64,000 bases of DNA from Multifurca ochricompacta (GCA_022496185.1 WTXG01000093.1:62001-126000); one strand, 5' to 3'; shown: positions 1 to 12,435, counted from the stretch's first letter. The notes: a model not told the origin generated them from the letters alone. Numbers and translations are program-made.

Positions 1-1229
1 CCAGAGTTCTCATGATCAACCAATCTTTTTTTTTTTTTTGGTAGCATGGGCATCTGAACGAACGTAAATTCAAGTAATAGTAATAGTCTCCGGTCACGGC
101 TTCTCCCTGTGTTGTCTCAGTCTAAAGAGTGAGGGCCATACATTGTGCGAAAAGTTTTTTTTTTTTTCTCCCATCATTATTATTTTTGAGGGGAGGTGAG
201 GGAGGTGAGACGCATGACTTTTTGCTTATATTTATTTATTTATTTTGAACGAACACTTTCACTTACTTTTTCCCCACCCCTAAGCCGTCCAGGGAGTTAC
301 CCCAACCAACCAACTGGGATGGGAATGTGACATCTACTCTAGGCACCACAACAATATAGATAGATTGATAGATTAGATGATGATAGATGAGTCCATCCTG
401 CCCAACTTTCCTTTTTCAGATTTCGCCGACTCGGACTTGTATCCAGTTTCAGTTTATTTGACAATCTTTTCTGTACCACCTGATCATCATCATCTTCATC
501 ATCATCATCATCATCATCCCCCACCGTCCTCTTGCCCTTTCTTACTTGGCAGCTTCAAGCTTCAAACTCCAAGGTCGCTTAAAATAGGGTGAGGGGGATT
601 GAACTTCGTTTCAGGGGGGAAAACAAGAATAATACAATTGAATTTCGTTATCGCTTTTTTTTTTTTGTGTCAAGTCAAAAAACTAAGTCAATACAACGGA
701 GAGGGGGGGGGGGGGGAAGGGGAAGGAGAAAGAAAAGAGAAATTAATGTTGTCGTGTGTTAACTAACTTCGGAAGTTGTGTGCGTGGGTGGGTATTAAGA
801 AGATAGGGGTAGGTGTACCTCTTTCTCCTCCTGTGCGTACTCCTGTGCGTAGAGGTATATATCCGAGAGCCTAGGAATGTGTGGTGAGAGAGAGAAAGAA
901 AGAAAATTTTGAGAGTCGGAAAGGGGAGAAGGGGCAGGAGGCGTGTAAAATAGAGTAAAAAAAAAAAGAAAGAAAGAAAGAAAGAGAAATCAGAGAGAGC
1001 TAGAGCTAGAGATACAGTGATTTAAGAAGTATATGCATGTGCCCAGTTCCATCGCGCCGCGCGGCAAGGGCGGGATACGACACGGCGGTCCCATGATTAT
1101 AAAAACAGATTCAGAGTCTAAGAGATTCCAAAAAATGAAAAAAAAAAGGCGTGCAGAAATCGGGCAGGTGTAGGAGGATGCCAATCGTACTGTGGGGAAA
1201 GGAGGAAGGGGGGGGGGGGGTTAAATCCT
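1..1229. other. Non-coding stretch downstream of the Clp1-like gene
   Basis: I see no coding region with splice structure or family resemblance here. The stretch holds poly-T, poly-A and poly-G runs, a CAT-type trinucleotide repeat near 484-519 and AAAG repeats near 960-985. The short open frames across the CAT repeat are low-complexity (runs of Asp or His) and are not credible proteins. Confidence 0.6.
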
Positions 1230-2188
1230 CTAGACAGCGCCGGTGGCGACCATGTTCATCGCTCCAAGGATGACCTCCCAAGAAAAGTCAAGCGCGGCCC
1301 AAAGGTCACGATCAAAGACGCCAAGCGCGCACGCATTGCGCCAAATAGCGCTGACGGTGCGCGTGAGAGCCATCAAAGCACTCATCTTGTCACCCGCGGC
1401 GCTCGCGGCAAGGTATGTGGCAACCTGAGGTGCAGAAACATGCGCAAACGGACCTGCTCCAGCTCCACTTCCACTTCCGCGGGTGGTGGCACCGGAGAGC
1501 ATCGAAGGTGGGACAGGGAGAAGAGCGCTCATGAGCCGGTCCAGCCGGTGTGCGACGATAAATGAATGCAAAGGTGCGAACGCCTCGGCGTGAGGTACAA
1601 CCAGGGGCATCACAGGTATAGCAAGCATGCCATTCGACCGAATTTGAGAACGTGAAGCTGGGATGCGTGGGATGTGCGCGCAGTTGGCAGCTAAGACGAT
1701 TTGATGAGTCGGGATGAGGAAGACAATGTCCGAGACGGGATGTTTTGAAGATGGGCTCGATTGGACGGCGAGGATGTGCGTTGGTGGTGTGCCACGCGTC
1801 GGAGCGATATCAAAGGACGTCGAGAGTCGTGAACGGGGGAGCTGTGACGGGACTTTAGCTGCAGTAATGGAGGCCATAAGTCTGTAGAACAAAGAGGGGA
1901 CAAGGTCAGGAAAGATTGTTTAAGAGAGAGAGAGAGAGAGAGAGAGATTGAGGGGAATTTTGGAACGCACTCTTCTCCACGCGCGTGGAGGCCTTTTCGG
2001 ATGTATTCGAAAGGCACCTGCCCGAGGTTGGGCTCCACATCAAGAATAGCCTCGCGTTGCACCTCGGTGTAAGCTGGACGATTGAGTGTGCGTGGAAGCT
2101 GAAGGTTGGGAAGAGGTGAAGCGGGATGTTGGTGCTGATACATGGCACGGGGCTGCTGCTGTGCTGGGCGGTTGGTAACGTGGAACAT
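1230..2188 (-). CDS. clp1: Clp1-like (clampless1 family) protein
   Basis: Two exons, 2188-1971 and 1881-1230, give 289 residues; the intron starts GTGCGT, ends TTCTACAG and carries an AG dinucleotide repeat. The C-terminal motif IWRNACALGVFDRDLWAALD (from residue 252), followed by a SWEV segment, matches what I recall of the basidiomycete Clp1 family. The middle part (THILAVQSS, VLAANCAH, LPVVPL-like strings) also fits. In Coprinopsis cinerea clp1 is needed for clamp cell formation under the A mating-type pathway, and in Ustilago maydis Clp1 controls proliferation of the dikaryon; a similar regulatory role is inferred here. There is no signal peptide or membrane segment. The start at 2188 is the first ATG in the frame. 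Many species carry several clp1-like paralogues, so orthology to the founding gene is not certain. Confidence 0.8.
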
Positions 2189-3841
2189 GTCAAAGTCGAA
2201 GGATGTTAAGAGGGGTAAATGGATGATTGAGAGTACAAGAGATATAAAAGAAAAACCCCGTTTGTTGGTCGATCACTTCCTGAGCAAAGTACCAAAGATG
2301 AAAAAAAGCAAAGGTTTAAATATAAGGAAAGTAAAAGAGTGAAAGCTAGAAGAGGAACAACGATGAAGTGTATAGGACGCGCTCTTTTGGGTATTCGTTT
2401 GTTGCCCTCTTTGGGAAGTGACTCTAACCAAGGAATCCCTTGTCTTTGCTTTGTTTTGTTATAACAACTCACTCACTCGTTTCCTCCCCTCTCATCCCTG
2501 CAAAAAAAAATCTATACTCGCTTGTACACAAGCCTTGCCTTTCCAAGAAATCATTCACCCTTGTACTTGCATTATCTTTGTTTTTTTTTTACTAGTACTA
2601 GTACTAGTTCATAGTTATACCCTAGTCATCACTAGTCCTGACTCTGACTCGTGGCATGCATGTGCATGTTGTACCCTACCCTCCCATAAAAATCAATCAA
2701 TTTACAATCAACAATCAACAATCAACAATCAACCCATCAATATAGCGTGTGTGAGTGAGTCATAGGTGTTGCCTAAACTACTCACTAAGTATCAAAAGTT
2801 GTTCCAAACCTTGCCTTTGGCAGCAACCCGATCAGTATCTCAGTATCTTTAATTAGATTTTTTTTTTTCTCGTGGCCTCCTCCGGCCTCCCTTCCCCTCT
2901 TCTCCTTGACCGATAAATTAAAACCACGTGATTACACATCCGCCCTTCACAATCAAAAAAAGAAAAAAAAAAGAAACATCATAATTCCTCCTTGCAAATG
3001 AGTCTTTTATTCTTTTGAACCCGCGTTACCATCAAACCCTTGTTATAGGTAGAAAAAAAAAAAGTAATATCTGGGTTTGGCTTTTTTTTTGGCCACGGGG
3101 GGGGGAAGGGTGAGCAAGCATACCACATACAAACAAACCAAACGTTGAGCTTGTTTTTTTTTTCTTTTCTTTTTGTGCCTTAAACTGGGGGGGGGGTTGA
3201 GAGTGCCAGTTGATATATGCCCAAGCCCAAGATGGATGGCGCATTTTACATGTACGCGCTCTTTACTACAAGGGGGATGGTTGTCACAAGTTTCGCGACG
3301 TCGCGCTAGTAGCACTTACTTACTAGTACGTCCGCCCACCGCCGCTCATTATATAAAGTTTTATTTTTCTTTTCGGGTGGAATTCTAAGAGTTATGGTGG
3401 TTTACGGCAGTCTCAGTTTGATTTGCAATTTGCAAACAAGCACGAAAGGACCCCCCCTCCCTCCTTCATCCTCACCATCGTTAGCAACCCCGGGCGTGAG
3501 AGTTAAACCAACGATGATTTTGTTTCTCCCACCTGGCTTAGCTGGTAATCTCCCCTCCCCCCACAGATTTATGGAATATTTCCTCACTCACTCAAAACAA
3601 AAGCGAATAACAAACACTGAACGCGATCACGATCACCCAACTAAGGATCCAAATTGGTCCATAGAAAAAAAAAGCCTAAATTAGCTCGTCACGCCAAATG
3701 CCTACTAAAGCAGACGGAACGGGACAAAAGGATCTCCAAATCGAGCTGGTCAAGTTTCTAACAACTTAGCTTTAGCTTGGCACTAGAGCCTGGCAGCTCT
3801 CTCTCCAAGGTTTGGTGGCTCTTGGTGTTAGGGTTTGATGG
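2189..3841. other. Intergenic stretch between the Clp1-like gene and the dehydrogenase
   Basis: This is the presumed promoter side of the Clp1-like gene and the 3' side of the dehydrogenase. It contains poly-T and poly-G runs, an ACTAGT-type tandem near 2590-2610 and a CAATCAA repeat near 2700-2740. I see no gene. Confidence 0.5.
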
Positions 3842-5478
3842 TTACGACGGTGACGCCTTTGCCAATATATCCGCCGCAACTCGGTCCGTCGCTTCCCACA
3901 ACTTTGTCGCGAGCCCGCGGTCGCCCACCTCCTTTCTCGAGGGTTTGATGATCTTCCCAAACGGTTCGAGGTACGCTCCTTTGTATTTTTCACGCTCCGC
4001 TAACACGAGTGGACTTGTCGCCGCGAAGAGCGTGGTCCATGATCCCTTGTGTGGGGGGATACACGTCAATGTGATAAATGCATTCAACCACCATGGACTG
4101 TATTGTCTTAACGCGTCTGCAAGCGTATGTCAAACCTTGAATTTGGGACAACACGAGGAGCTACGTACCGGTTGACACCGTTCCTGGGTGTACTGTCATG
4201 ACGGTGATCGAGCTGCCTTCTGCATCGAGACGACGTTGCAATTCAGGTACCCACAACATGTTCATCAACTTGGAAACACCTGAGAGGGAGAGTAGGGGAC
4301 AAAATCGTGTGCAGTGTCAGGGCTTTTCTTCGCTTTTAAGACCCTATGACTATGACTCACAGTAGCGCATGAACTTTGGCCAGAATGCCGTGCTCCCCGC
4401 TTTGCCGTAGTAGTCGTTAAAACCCTCAAGATCTCCAAATTTGAGGTCTGATGGGGAGTACATGTATGCTCTGGACCCAATCTGGGAGAGGCGCACAACG
4501 TCAGCCGAATCAAAAACAGGTAGCAAGAGAGGGAGGGGGGAGGAGGGGCTACACGCACCACAATTATGCGGACATCACTTCCCGGCTGGCTCGCAGTTGT
4601 CTTTAGTAATGGCAGCAGCGCCTGTGTAAACACGGATAAAGCAACATGACTAGAAGGTCATCCCCCGTTCAGCCAAGGATGATCACGATGAAACAATCAA
4701 AGACATTTTTGCTTACTTGACTTCGACAGACTGTTCGAGTCCATCTTTCGTCAAAACGTAGTCGTCATACAGTCTCCCAGCGTTATTGACTTTTTTTTTT
4801 TGCAAATTAAAAAGAAAGTCAAGGCCCCAACCCCCCCCCCCCCAAAAAAACGACAAATTCAGTCAGTATGAGTTTTTTTTTTCGGAAAAAAAATCGATAA
4901 ATTAACAGAAAAGAAAAGGGAGAAAACCCCGACTGGCTTGACCAACCGCCAAGATAAGGAGAAATGACAACAAGGAAGGGGGGCAAGGTAGCGCCAAGAA
5001 AGAAAGAAAAAAAGGACTCACCGAGGACGTCCAACCTCGACTCGACTTTAGCGAATTCCTCCGCTGCCGCTTTTGTATCCTTCAAGGACGACAAATCAAG
5101 CTGAAGGAAACGCAATTGACCACGCTTCGTCGTCGTTGCCTCCGCTTCAGTCGCAGCCTCCGTTTCGATCTCGGCAATTGCCGTGCGCGCACGCGCCTCG
5201 CTACGACAAGCGAGGTAGACCGTTGCGCCGTGAGTGAAGAGATGCTTGGCGGTGTGAAGACCAATTCCTGAGCTTTTTTTTTAAAAAAAAAAAGAAAACA
5301 TTCAATGTTTGTTCCCCATCCGTCAGAATAACTTTATGAATGGCAGAAAGGGGTGGAGGGGGAGAGGGGGAAAGTGTGTAGGTAGTGTTGTGTGTGCCTT
5401 GCTTACTTACTTTGCGCCGGTTACGATGACAACTTTGCCCTCGAGGTTAGGGATATCGCGTGCAGGATTAAAAGTCAT
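3842..5478 (-). CDS. Short-chain dehydrogenase/reductase, retinol-dehydrogenase-like
   Basis: Seven exons (5478-5411, 5272-5022, 4789-4717, 4649-4559, 4481-4361, 4279-4169, 4116-3842) give 329 residues. Spliced, the protein shows the cofactor motif TGANSGIG (residues 20-27), NNAG (108-111) and the catalytic pair Tyr201/Lys205 in YCVSK, followed by LMNMLWVPELQRRL and a TVHPGTV motif. This is the layout of fungal NAD(P)-dependent reductases resembling retinol dehydrogenases. The substrate cannot be told from sequence. Two introns end in A-runs: the TGANSGIG motif forms only if the acceptor is AAAAAAAG before CTCAGG, and NNAG only if it is a long A-run plus G before TCAATAAC. The junction between exons 4 and 5 is the least certain. 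It has no functional link visible to the neighbouring LCB1 gene. Confidence 0.85.
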
Positions 5479-6290
5479 GGTAAAAGTTTCAAAAGAAAGA
5501 GAAGAGAAGAGAGAAGAGATAGATGGGCGTTAAGGGAGAGAAGGGGGGGAAGGGAGAAGGGGAAGGTTGGTTGATGTTTGCAAGTACTTTATATATCATA
5601 CTTAGCCTTGAAGAAAAGAAGCACAACACGGGTGAAATGATGACGATTTCGCTCTTGGCCAAGGCCATCTTTTCTGCCACGTACAATTCACAACAAATAC
5701 TTTAATTCATTCATTCATTCATTCACTCTAATGGCGCTGGCGCGCTAAAAATAATGAAGAGACCGGCCGTGTTTCAACCTCCTACATGTAACATTAGTAA
5801 GAAGATGATAAAAAAAGCTCTAGTGGATCAAGATCAATGATGGGACGGACGTGGGACGACAAGTCGAAGACACCCTCGTCCACGCCCCCCATATCGTATT
5901 ACGATCAATCAAGTGGATGGTTCTTCCTGCTTGTGATTCTCTCTCCCACTAAGTCTGGTATGTGCTTTCAATTGATCGTGAGGTTCATCATCATGATGGA
6001 CCACTACCCTTTGACTGCGGTCAGCGCTCGAGGGAGCGCTAGAGCGCGTCTCTCAGCTTGGCACCTTTTCATTTTCACCCAGCGACAGCTCGGCACCGTT
6101 GTTGGTTCAAAGTTCCCCTTCCCTCCAGAACGTCCTTCAAAAAAAAAAAGTTTGAATAGGTAATAGAGCATGCATCAATTATGATAAAACTTATTCACCA
6201 ATAGCAGGAGTTGTAAAGAATGATAGAGGTAGAGGTAAAAAAAAAACTTTTATTAACATCCCATCTGTCGGGCGCTTGGCGCTCATTCGC
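5479..6290. other. Spacer: dehydrogenase promoter side and LCB1 3' side
   Basis: Both flanking genes are read on the minus strand, so this stretch should hold the dehydrogenase promoter and the LCB1 3' untranslated region. A purine-rich tract and an ATTC repeat (about 5703-5727) are visible. I see no gene. Confidence 0.4.
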
Positions 6291-8163
6291 TCATTTACGC
6301 TTAGCAAGCACCTTCACGGCAGCCGCCTTTATGATACCAGCAGCGCGTTCGCACTCCTTCCGCGATAGAGCGGTCGTGACGGCGAGTCGGATACACGGGC
6401 GAGCCTCGACAACCTCCTGACCCCTTAGCCGCCGCGCACGCGTGATCCACACACCCTGCGCGAGCGCTTCATCCACAATATCCTGCAACACCCGCTCCTC
6501 GCCTACAATATCAAACGACAGTGCGTCACGCGGGACAGGGCTAGCGGGGTTTGATGGCTTTGCTGGCGCGTTGGAGAGCATGTGTTGGGTATGGGCACTA
6601 GTGGTTGAGGGTGAATGCACGAAGATGTGGATAATCGGTGAGACTGGGTGGGAGCTTATTGTGATATAATCGACGCGATCGAGCACGGTGCGGATCGCGC
6701 GTATGTTCTCTTGAAGAGTGCTGAGGATCGAAGGCGTGTTGCGCAGGATGTTGATGCCTTCTGAGGCGGAGACGGCGAGGAGTGCGGGTACAGCAGCCGA
6801 GAAGACGAAGGAAGTGCCGTTGATACGTTGATGATCAATTGCGACACGTGAGCCGGCGCAGAAACCACCAGATGAGTTGAGTCCATTAGCAACCGACCCA
6901 AGGAGCAAGTCTATTTGCGTGGCCTAAACGACAACCTCCGTTGATCTAGGCCAAGATAACGAGGAAGGATGAGGAGCAAACGTACAGGTACATTATATAG
7001 TTCAGTGAGACCGCGGCCAGTTCGGCCCACGGTGCCAAAGGAGATGCTTTCATCAAGAATGAGACGATACTTGTATTTATGCTTGAGCTCTATCTGCGAA
7101 GGAAGCGTCGATATGACCGATGACAGCTTTAATTCCGGCCATTAACCAACTCACAAGTTTTGGTAAATCGACAATAGTACCATCCTTTTCAAAGATACCC
7201 TCAGTGATAATGAACCGACGCGTAACGGGCCCGCGGCGTTTACGACGGTCTTTTTCGACACCCTGGATGACTTCCTCAAGGCTTTTGAGATCGTTATGAT
7301 CGAACCAGCGAATGGTGGAACGGGAAATCTGCAAGCCTTTCTGAATAGCAAAGTTGACCCCACGGTCGGCCACGATGATGTCGCCACGTTTTGCAAAGGC
7401 AGAGATAACGGAGGGGACCGTCGAGAAAGCCTGAGAGTAGAGAATCGCAGCCTCTGCACCGAGAAAGTCAGCTATATCACGCTCCAGGTCCATATGTAGA
7501 TCTACAGATGTTCGTTATATCGATGGCATATAGTCCGAGGTGCATACGGGCGCACCAATAGTCCCATAGAATCCGGGTGGGCCACAACTACCGACGCCGT
7601 ATTTTCTGAGGGTCTCGGTGGCGCGCTGCTTGATGGTTTCGTTGCCGGCGAGACCGGTAAAGTTGTAACTAGCGAGGTTGAGAACCTGTTTGCCAGTGTT
7701 GGCAAGTTTCGGCCTCGGTCCATTTGGTCCAGACACTACGGGGATCGACGCGAGATCCGTTTCTTCTTCCGCTGTGAGGGGAGCACCCAAAGGCTCTGGT
7801 GTCCATTCATCCACGAGCTCGTCGATTTCCTGCGGAATAAAGAGGGTCAAACTATGGGGAAAAAAAAAAGGGGGGGGGGGGTTGAGGACATACCTTTTTT
7901 GAGAACTGAATAAAGTGTTTTTCGCCGTTGTCTGCGCGAGTACGGGATTGAAGGAGTGTGCGAATGGCGAAGAGGGCAAGGAGGATTTCAAGGACGGTAC
8001 GACCTGGATCGTTTTGGTGAGAGGATTTGATGTAACGAGCAACGACGTGGGATCCGGGTATTTTAAAAAAAGCCAACTCTGCCTGAATTAAAGCATAAGA
8101 TAGAAATGTAAATAAAGGTTCAATCGCCGATGCTGAGCTGTCTATCGTCGTTGTCATTGACAT
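6291..8163 (-). CDS. LCB1: Serine palmitoyltransferase subunit 1 (LCB1)
   Basis: Five exons (8163-7894, 7829-7556, 7501-7155, 7093-6986, 6923-6291) give 543 residues, a usual length for the family. One hydrophobic segment (residues 57-71) fits the N-terminal ER membrane anchor. The spliced frame gives [20 protein letters not shown], the signature of alpha-oxoamine synthases, then [12 protein letters not shown], and [11 protein letters not shown] (LILDES at 308-313). The pyridoxal-phosphate-binding lysine motif typical of LCB2 is not evident, as expected for the LCB1 subunit. The protein pairs with LCB2 to condense serine and palmitoyl-CoA, the first step of sphingolipid synthesis. The donor of exon 2 is GTGCGC rather than the nearby GTATGC, because only it restores GTIDLHMD. 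It shares a 188 bp divergent promoter with the plus-strand gene starting at 8352. Confidence 0.93.
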
Positions 8164-8351
8164 CGTCGAGTGAGGGAGGTAGAGAGACGAGACCTATTAT
8201 AAGGGGGTTGGGTTGGCGAGGGTAGGTAGGGTCGGCCAAAGCGGCCACGGCCACACATACAAACACGCACTTTCCCGGGTTTGGCCCCAAGGTCGGCTTC
8301 AACCCTCGAGCTGGTCGCGCTCTGCGGCCAGTGGAATATTAATCAATCAAG

Positions 8352-10963
8352 ATGACCTCTTCGCAAACACACAAATCTAAGCCGTCATCATCATCCTCAA
8401 ACGGTCTCGTACCACCGCCTCCGGACCAGAAATTCAAGCAAAAGCGTGTTCCCTCCCCTACATTACCGCCTCCTTCGTCAATCGACATCGTGAGTCGATC
8501 CCCATTAGTTAGAAACGCCCAAATTCTCTTGCCGTGCTCTCTCAAACCATTTTAACCTCGTATATTTAGCCGCAACCCGTTTACGGTAACAACTACCCTC
8601 GGACAAGGTCTCCTTCTCCCCTTCGCTCTGGTTTCAAGGTCGACCCCAACACTGGTGAAATACAAAGTGAAGACGGCTCTGATGAAGAAAACGATGACGA
8701 TGCTCACGATGCGACGTGGGGTCGACGATCTCATTCTCCTAACCCATCCATCTCCCAGTTTGCGTCCAGCTTTGCTCAACGCGTGGGCTCCTTTGTCAGT
8801 AGCGTAGGCAGTGTCGTCTCTCCCAGCCTACCCACCGATGAGGAACTCGAACGAGAGGCTGAGCGTGAGCGTGAGCATTCTCGGCGCGAGGCAGAACGCA
8901 TTCTCACACAGGAGGCTGAGGAACGTCGCCTCATGGAAGAGAAGGTGTTTGCAATGCTGCAAACTACTCAGAGCTCTCCCAAGCATATTTCTCCTGCCCG
9001 CTCACAGTCCATGCCCTCATTCGAAAACCCCTCCCCCACTCCTTCCCAGCGCGAAAGTGGCGTCTCTTCATGGTGGTCTGTCGCTAAGAATCGTCTAACA
9101 CCAACAAAGGAGCCACTCACCGCCGCACAGCAGGTTATCCAAGAAGCCAAGGAGAAAGAAAGGCGTGGGAAGAAGGAGGCAAAGAAAGCAGAGAAGGATA
9201 AGAAGCGTTCCGGAGAGTGGCCCGCCTCACCAGAGAACAAGTACAACAACCCGACTCTACTCAGCCTCACCACACCACCCAAACCTTCTCCAAATCATTC
9301 GGCACCTTCTGCGCCATCTTCACCGACCCCTGGAAGTCAGGGCCTTCCATCTAGTCTCCCTGCCAGCTTAGCCCCAAGCCCTTTGCGCCCTCCTGATGCT
9401 CGTACTTCGTCACCATCTCGTTCACCATCCCGTGAACCCCATCCGCTTTACGCACAGTTTAACGAACAGGGGACTCTCGATGTTCCTGGAACTCTTCTCG
9501 TTATTGCGCGGCGTTTTGAGAAGCTCGAGAAATGGACCGTTGGACACGTTCGTGCCTTGGAGGAACGTATGAGCGACGTCGAGCGATGGCTGGTCGAGAA
9601 GGAAAGTGAAAAGGAGAATGAAGCCTCGAAAGCAGATGGGTCTGCTGCTCTGGAAGTGACCGTGAACGAAATGCGTGATGAATTCATGGAGATGCAAGGC
9701 CGTATCGGCGAGCTGGGACGTGAAGTAGCCAAGCTGGTGATCTCACCCGTTACTTTATCATCTACTCCATCGCGGGTATCTGCGCAAGCCGTGTCTACCG
9801 CCCCACAAACGAACTCGTCCTTTGCAATTCATGCGCAAACGAGCTCCTCTATCACGGTCCACTCCCACTCACTTCCGCCTAATACGCCTACGCCGCAACC
9901 CTCTGTCTCTCGCATGTCCTCGTATGGCGACCTTCGTCGACGCGATTCTGTCAGCCCCCCCTTCGTCCCTCCCTCGGCCCTCCGCGCCGAGCAGCCCCGT
10001 TCACGGCTTCCATATCCAACAGGAGACTATACTTCTCCTCCGGGCTCGGTTATTGTCGCTCAAGGCGCCCTCTCACCACCACAGTCACCGCCCACGACGA
10101 ACAACTCGGCGTCCGCGTCACCGGCCAGTGCCGCCGTTCGCTCTCGTCCTGTTTCTGTCGCCGGCCTTCCTGCGGCTTCCCCGTCGCCTTCAGCCACCGC
10201 ACCCTCTGGCCTGCCTCGGATAGGAGGGAGCACATTGGTGGCACCACAACAACCCCCGCGAGCGCGCTCGGCGAGTATCAGTCCGACCCCACGGAAACGC
10301 TATACCGTCGCACTCGGCGAACCCATCATGAAGCCACGCATGTCCGCTTCTCCACCCCCAATATCCGCTGGGGGAGAGGAGGATACGGAAGAAGAGGAGG
10401 ACACGTTCAACCGCACGATCGGTCGCTCTGCAGGGAGGTATGTCGCCCCTTCTGCCGCTACCACAGCCCAGCATAAAAAAGTCACCGGTCGGCCTTACGA
10501 GGACCACAGTAACAAAGGACCCGGTCCCATGCAGCAGCAGAAAAGGAAGGGTGTCGGAATTGGAATCGGAATCGGGAACGGGAACGGGAACTGGAACGGG
10601 GACGACACCGACACGAGTGCAGATTCGGTACCTACCTCCTCTCCACCGCGTCGCTCGCGGGCGCAAACGAGTGGCGGAGCACGGACGAATCCGCTGCGGT
10701 TGCGTTCGCGCGCACAGAGCACGACAGATCGCATCGCGTTTGAGGACGAGGGGGATGCGCATTCGCAGTTGCGTATGCCGTGGTCCGCAACTGCAACTTC
10801 TCTTCCGACTTCTGCCGTTAGTGCGGGATTCCGCGATCCGTTGGTCGTGCGTCGTGAAGAGAACGAGGCGCGTGCGAAGGCTGTACCACCCCCACCTAGG
10901 GTGATCTCTGGGAAGCCTCGCGCGCCGGTGGGCGAGTTGGTCGCGTTCTTCGATAAGAGCTGA
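8352..10963 (+). CDS. Conserved basidiomycete protein, disordered with coiled coils
   Basis: Two exons (8352-8489, 8570-10963) give 843 residues. I recognise it only as a type of uncharacterised Agaricomycete protein; I cannot assign a function. Most of the chain is Ser/Pro-rich and probably disordered. Two ordered stretches stand out: a charged helix at about 137-178 (EELEREAEREREHSRREAER), and a segment at about 349-391 (LDVPGTLLVIARRFEKLEKW, then ALEERMSDVERWLVEKE), which looks like a coiled coil. A WWSVAKNRLTPTKEPL block and a Lys/Glu-rich helix lie between them. A short GIGIGIGNGNGNWNG repeat sits near the C-terminus. There is no signal peptide or membrane segment. A possible GTATGT donor at 10438 stays unused because the frame is open through it. 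About 425 bp of its 3' half are copied in inverted form at 13976-14399. Confidence 0.8.
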
Positions 10964-11849
10964 AGAACATTCAGAGGTCTGCTCCTTTTTTTTTTGACTT
11001 TTCGTTGGTGGTGTTTTTATCAACGGCTTGAGGGTACCTAGTAAGTGCAAGTGTCTTGGTTGCATTGCGTTGATTTGACTGATTTGTGGGGTGATGCTAT
11101 GATATATACACCCACATATACTTTGTTGATATCCATGCCACTCTTTTCGTACTAACGACCTATTGACGACCTTTGAAACTGAACACCGTTTTTGTTTTAT
11201 TTTTCTGCCCCTCTGTTCTTGTTGCTTCTTAATCTGTATCGCACTCTCTATGACTTATGGCTTGATGTCTCTTTTTTTTTTTGGCTCGCTGAGGGACTTT
11301 GACAAACAAATAAGAATGAGAATGGTCTATGGGGCATAAAGAAAGCAAGGGTCGTCACGGGATTAAGCCTTGTCTGTATCTCATTTAGTCATCATTATCC
11401 TTGGTTGGTTGCTGTTAGCATTGTCGCCGCAGCGTGACATTGCTCCTTGGCTAACTTTTCTTGTGCTTATACCTCTTTCGCTCAACGTCTCCTACGAATC
11501 TCTCCACTGACTCAACAACAGCGACCCCGACGCCTGACTCGCTTCTCATAACTTCTACACATTTCCTGATCCTTTGATTATACGATAGCTATGAATACTT
11601 TTAAAGAGTAGGAACCAGCTCAACACTCTTTAGTCTTGAGATTGTCCCTACTGTTTAAATACTCACATGGCGGTGTCCTCATCGCGTAGCTCAGTTCAGG
11701 TGCTTTCTATCCACTTGGCGATCTCTCAGTTGTACGACTAATGGAGTTGGGTGATAGATCATTGTAGAAAGCGATAGAAAACGAGAGAAAAAAAGTAGAA
11801 CGCGCATTTTTGTAGCTGGCTAGGCGCACCGGGAGGGGGGGGGGCACAA
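10964..11849. other. 3' flank of the coiled-coil gene
   Basis: This stretch follows the stop codon of the preceding gene and presumably holds its 3' untranslated region and terminator. I see no gene in it. Confidence 0.4.
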
Positions 11850-12116
11850 TTGGAGAATGGACAGGAGTTCAAAGTGGTAACAACTTCAGCGCCGAATGCT
11901 GAGCAAGACATCGAGAGAAAGGCAAACTACCTTCCATACACCCAGCAGCCACCTACCTGTTTCCCACTCATTTTTGGAAGGTATAGTGGGCCTCCTCTAG
12001 TGCATCAAAATTGTCAGGAGCACGACGATTGCGATGATCCATTCTCTCTTAGTTTGAATAATACGCTAAGTCAAATGGACATAGGGCGGGTCCCATCTCT
12101 GAGTGCTGAAATAACG

Positions 12117-12303
12117 GACACGAGCTGCTTGCGCGCATTGTTGATGCTGGTGCCATGACCGAAGAAAGCGAGAATGCGACCCTGGGGCTGGAAAAACCTC
12201 TCTGTGTGATTGTTGATTGTCGGTCGTATGCAGACGCATCACCGCTGGAGGAGCATTGGGTTTTGCAGATGACGAGGATCAGGAATGACGGCTCTGACAT
12301 ATG
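12117..12303 (+). pseudogene. Decayed coding fragment of unknown family
   Basis: One plus-strand frame reads as an ordered protein (ELLARIVDAGAMTEESENAT, then PLCVIVDCRSYADASPLEEH) and stops at a TGA. It has no start, no upstream exon that joins it and no recognisable family. Its composition is that of real protein rather than random sequence. It lies beside other broken fragments, so I read it as the remnant of a gene or mobile element. This is an inference from sequence character only. Confidence 0.3.
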
Positions 12304-12435
12304 AATCTAAATACACGTAGTGCATTACCATTCTCTATCAGTGAGGTTCCAATTGTGCCCGTTTCCATTCTTCACTATCCACCTCATTTGTGCTCCCACT
12401 CCGCATCAAAGGTGGCCGAGCTACAGGATTCACTC

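Noticed and set aside
339..592. Open frames across the CAT repeat on both strands (Asp-rich and His-rich peptides)
   Set aside because: They are translations of a trinucleotide repeat in an otherwise gene-free stretch, with no splice logic or family resemblance.
10438..10500. Possible intron donor GTATGT in the coiled-coil gene
   Set aside because: The frame is open through it and no acceptor improves the protein, so I kept a single long second exon.
10190..11065. Long minus-strand open frame opposite the 843-residue gene
   Set aside because: It mirrors the GC-rich coding frame of the plus-strand gene and has no motif; the plus frame has ordered coiled-coil segments and clean splicing.
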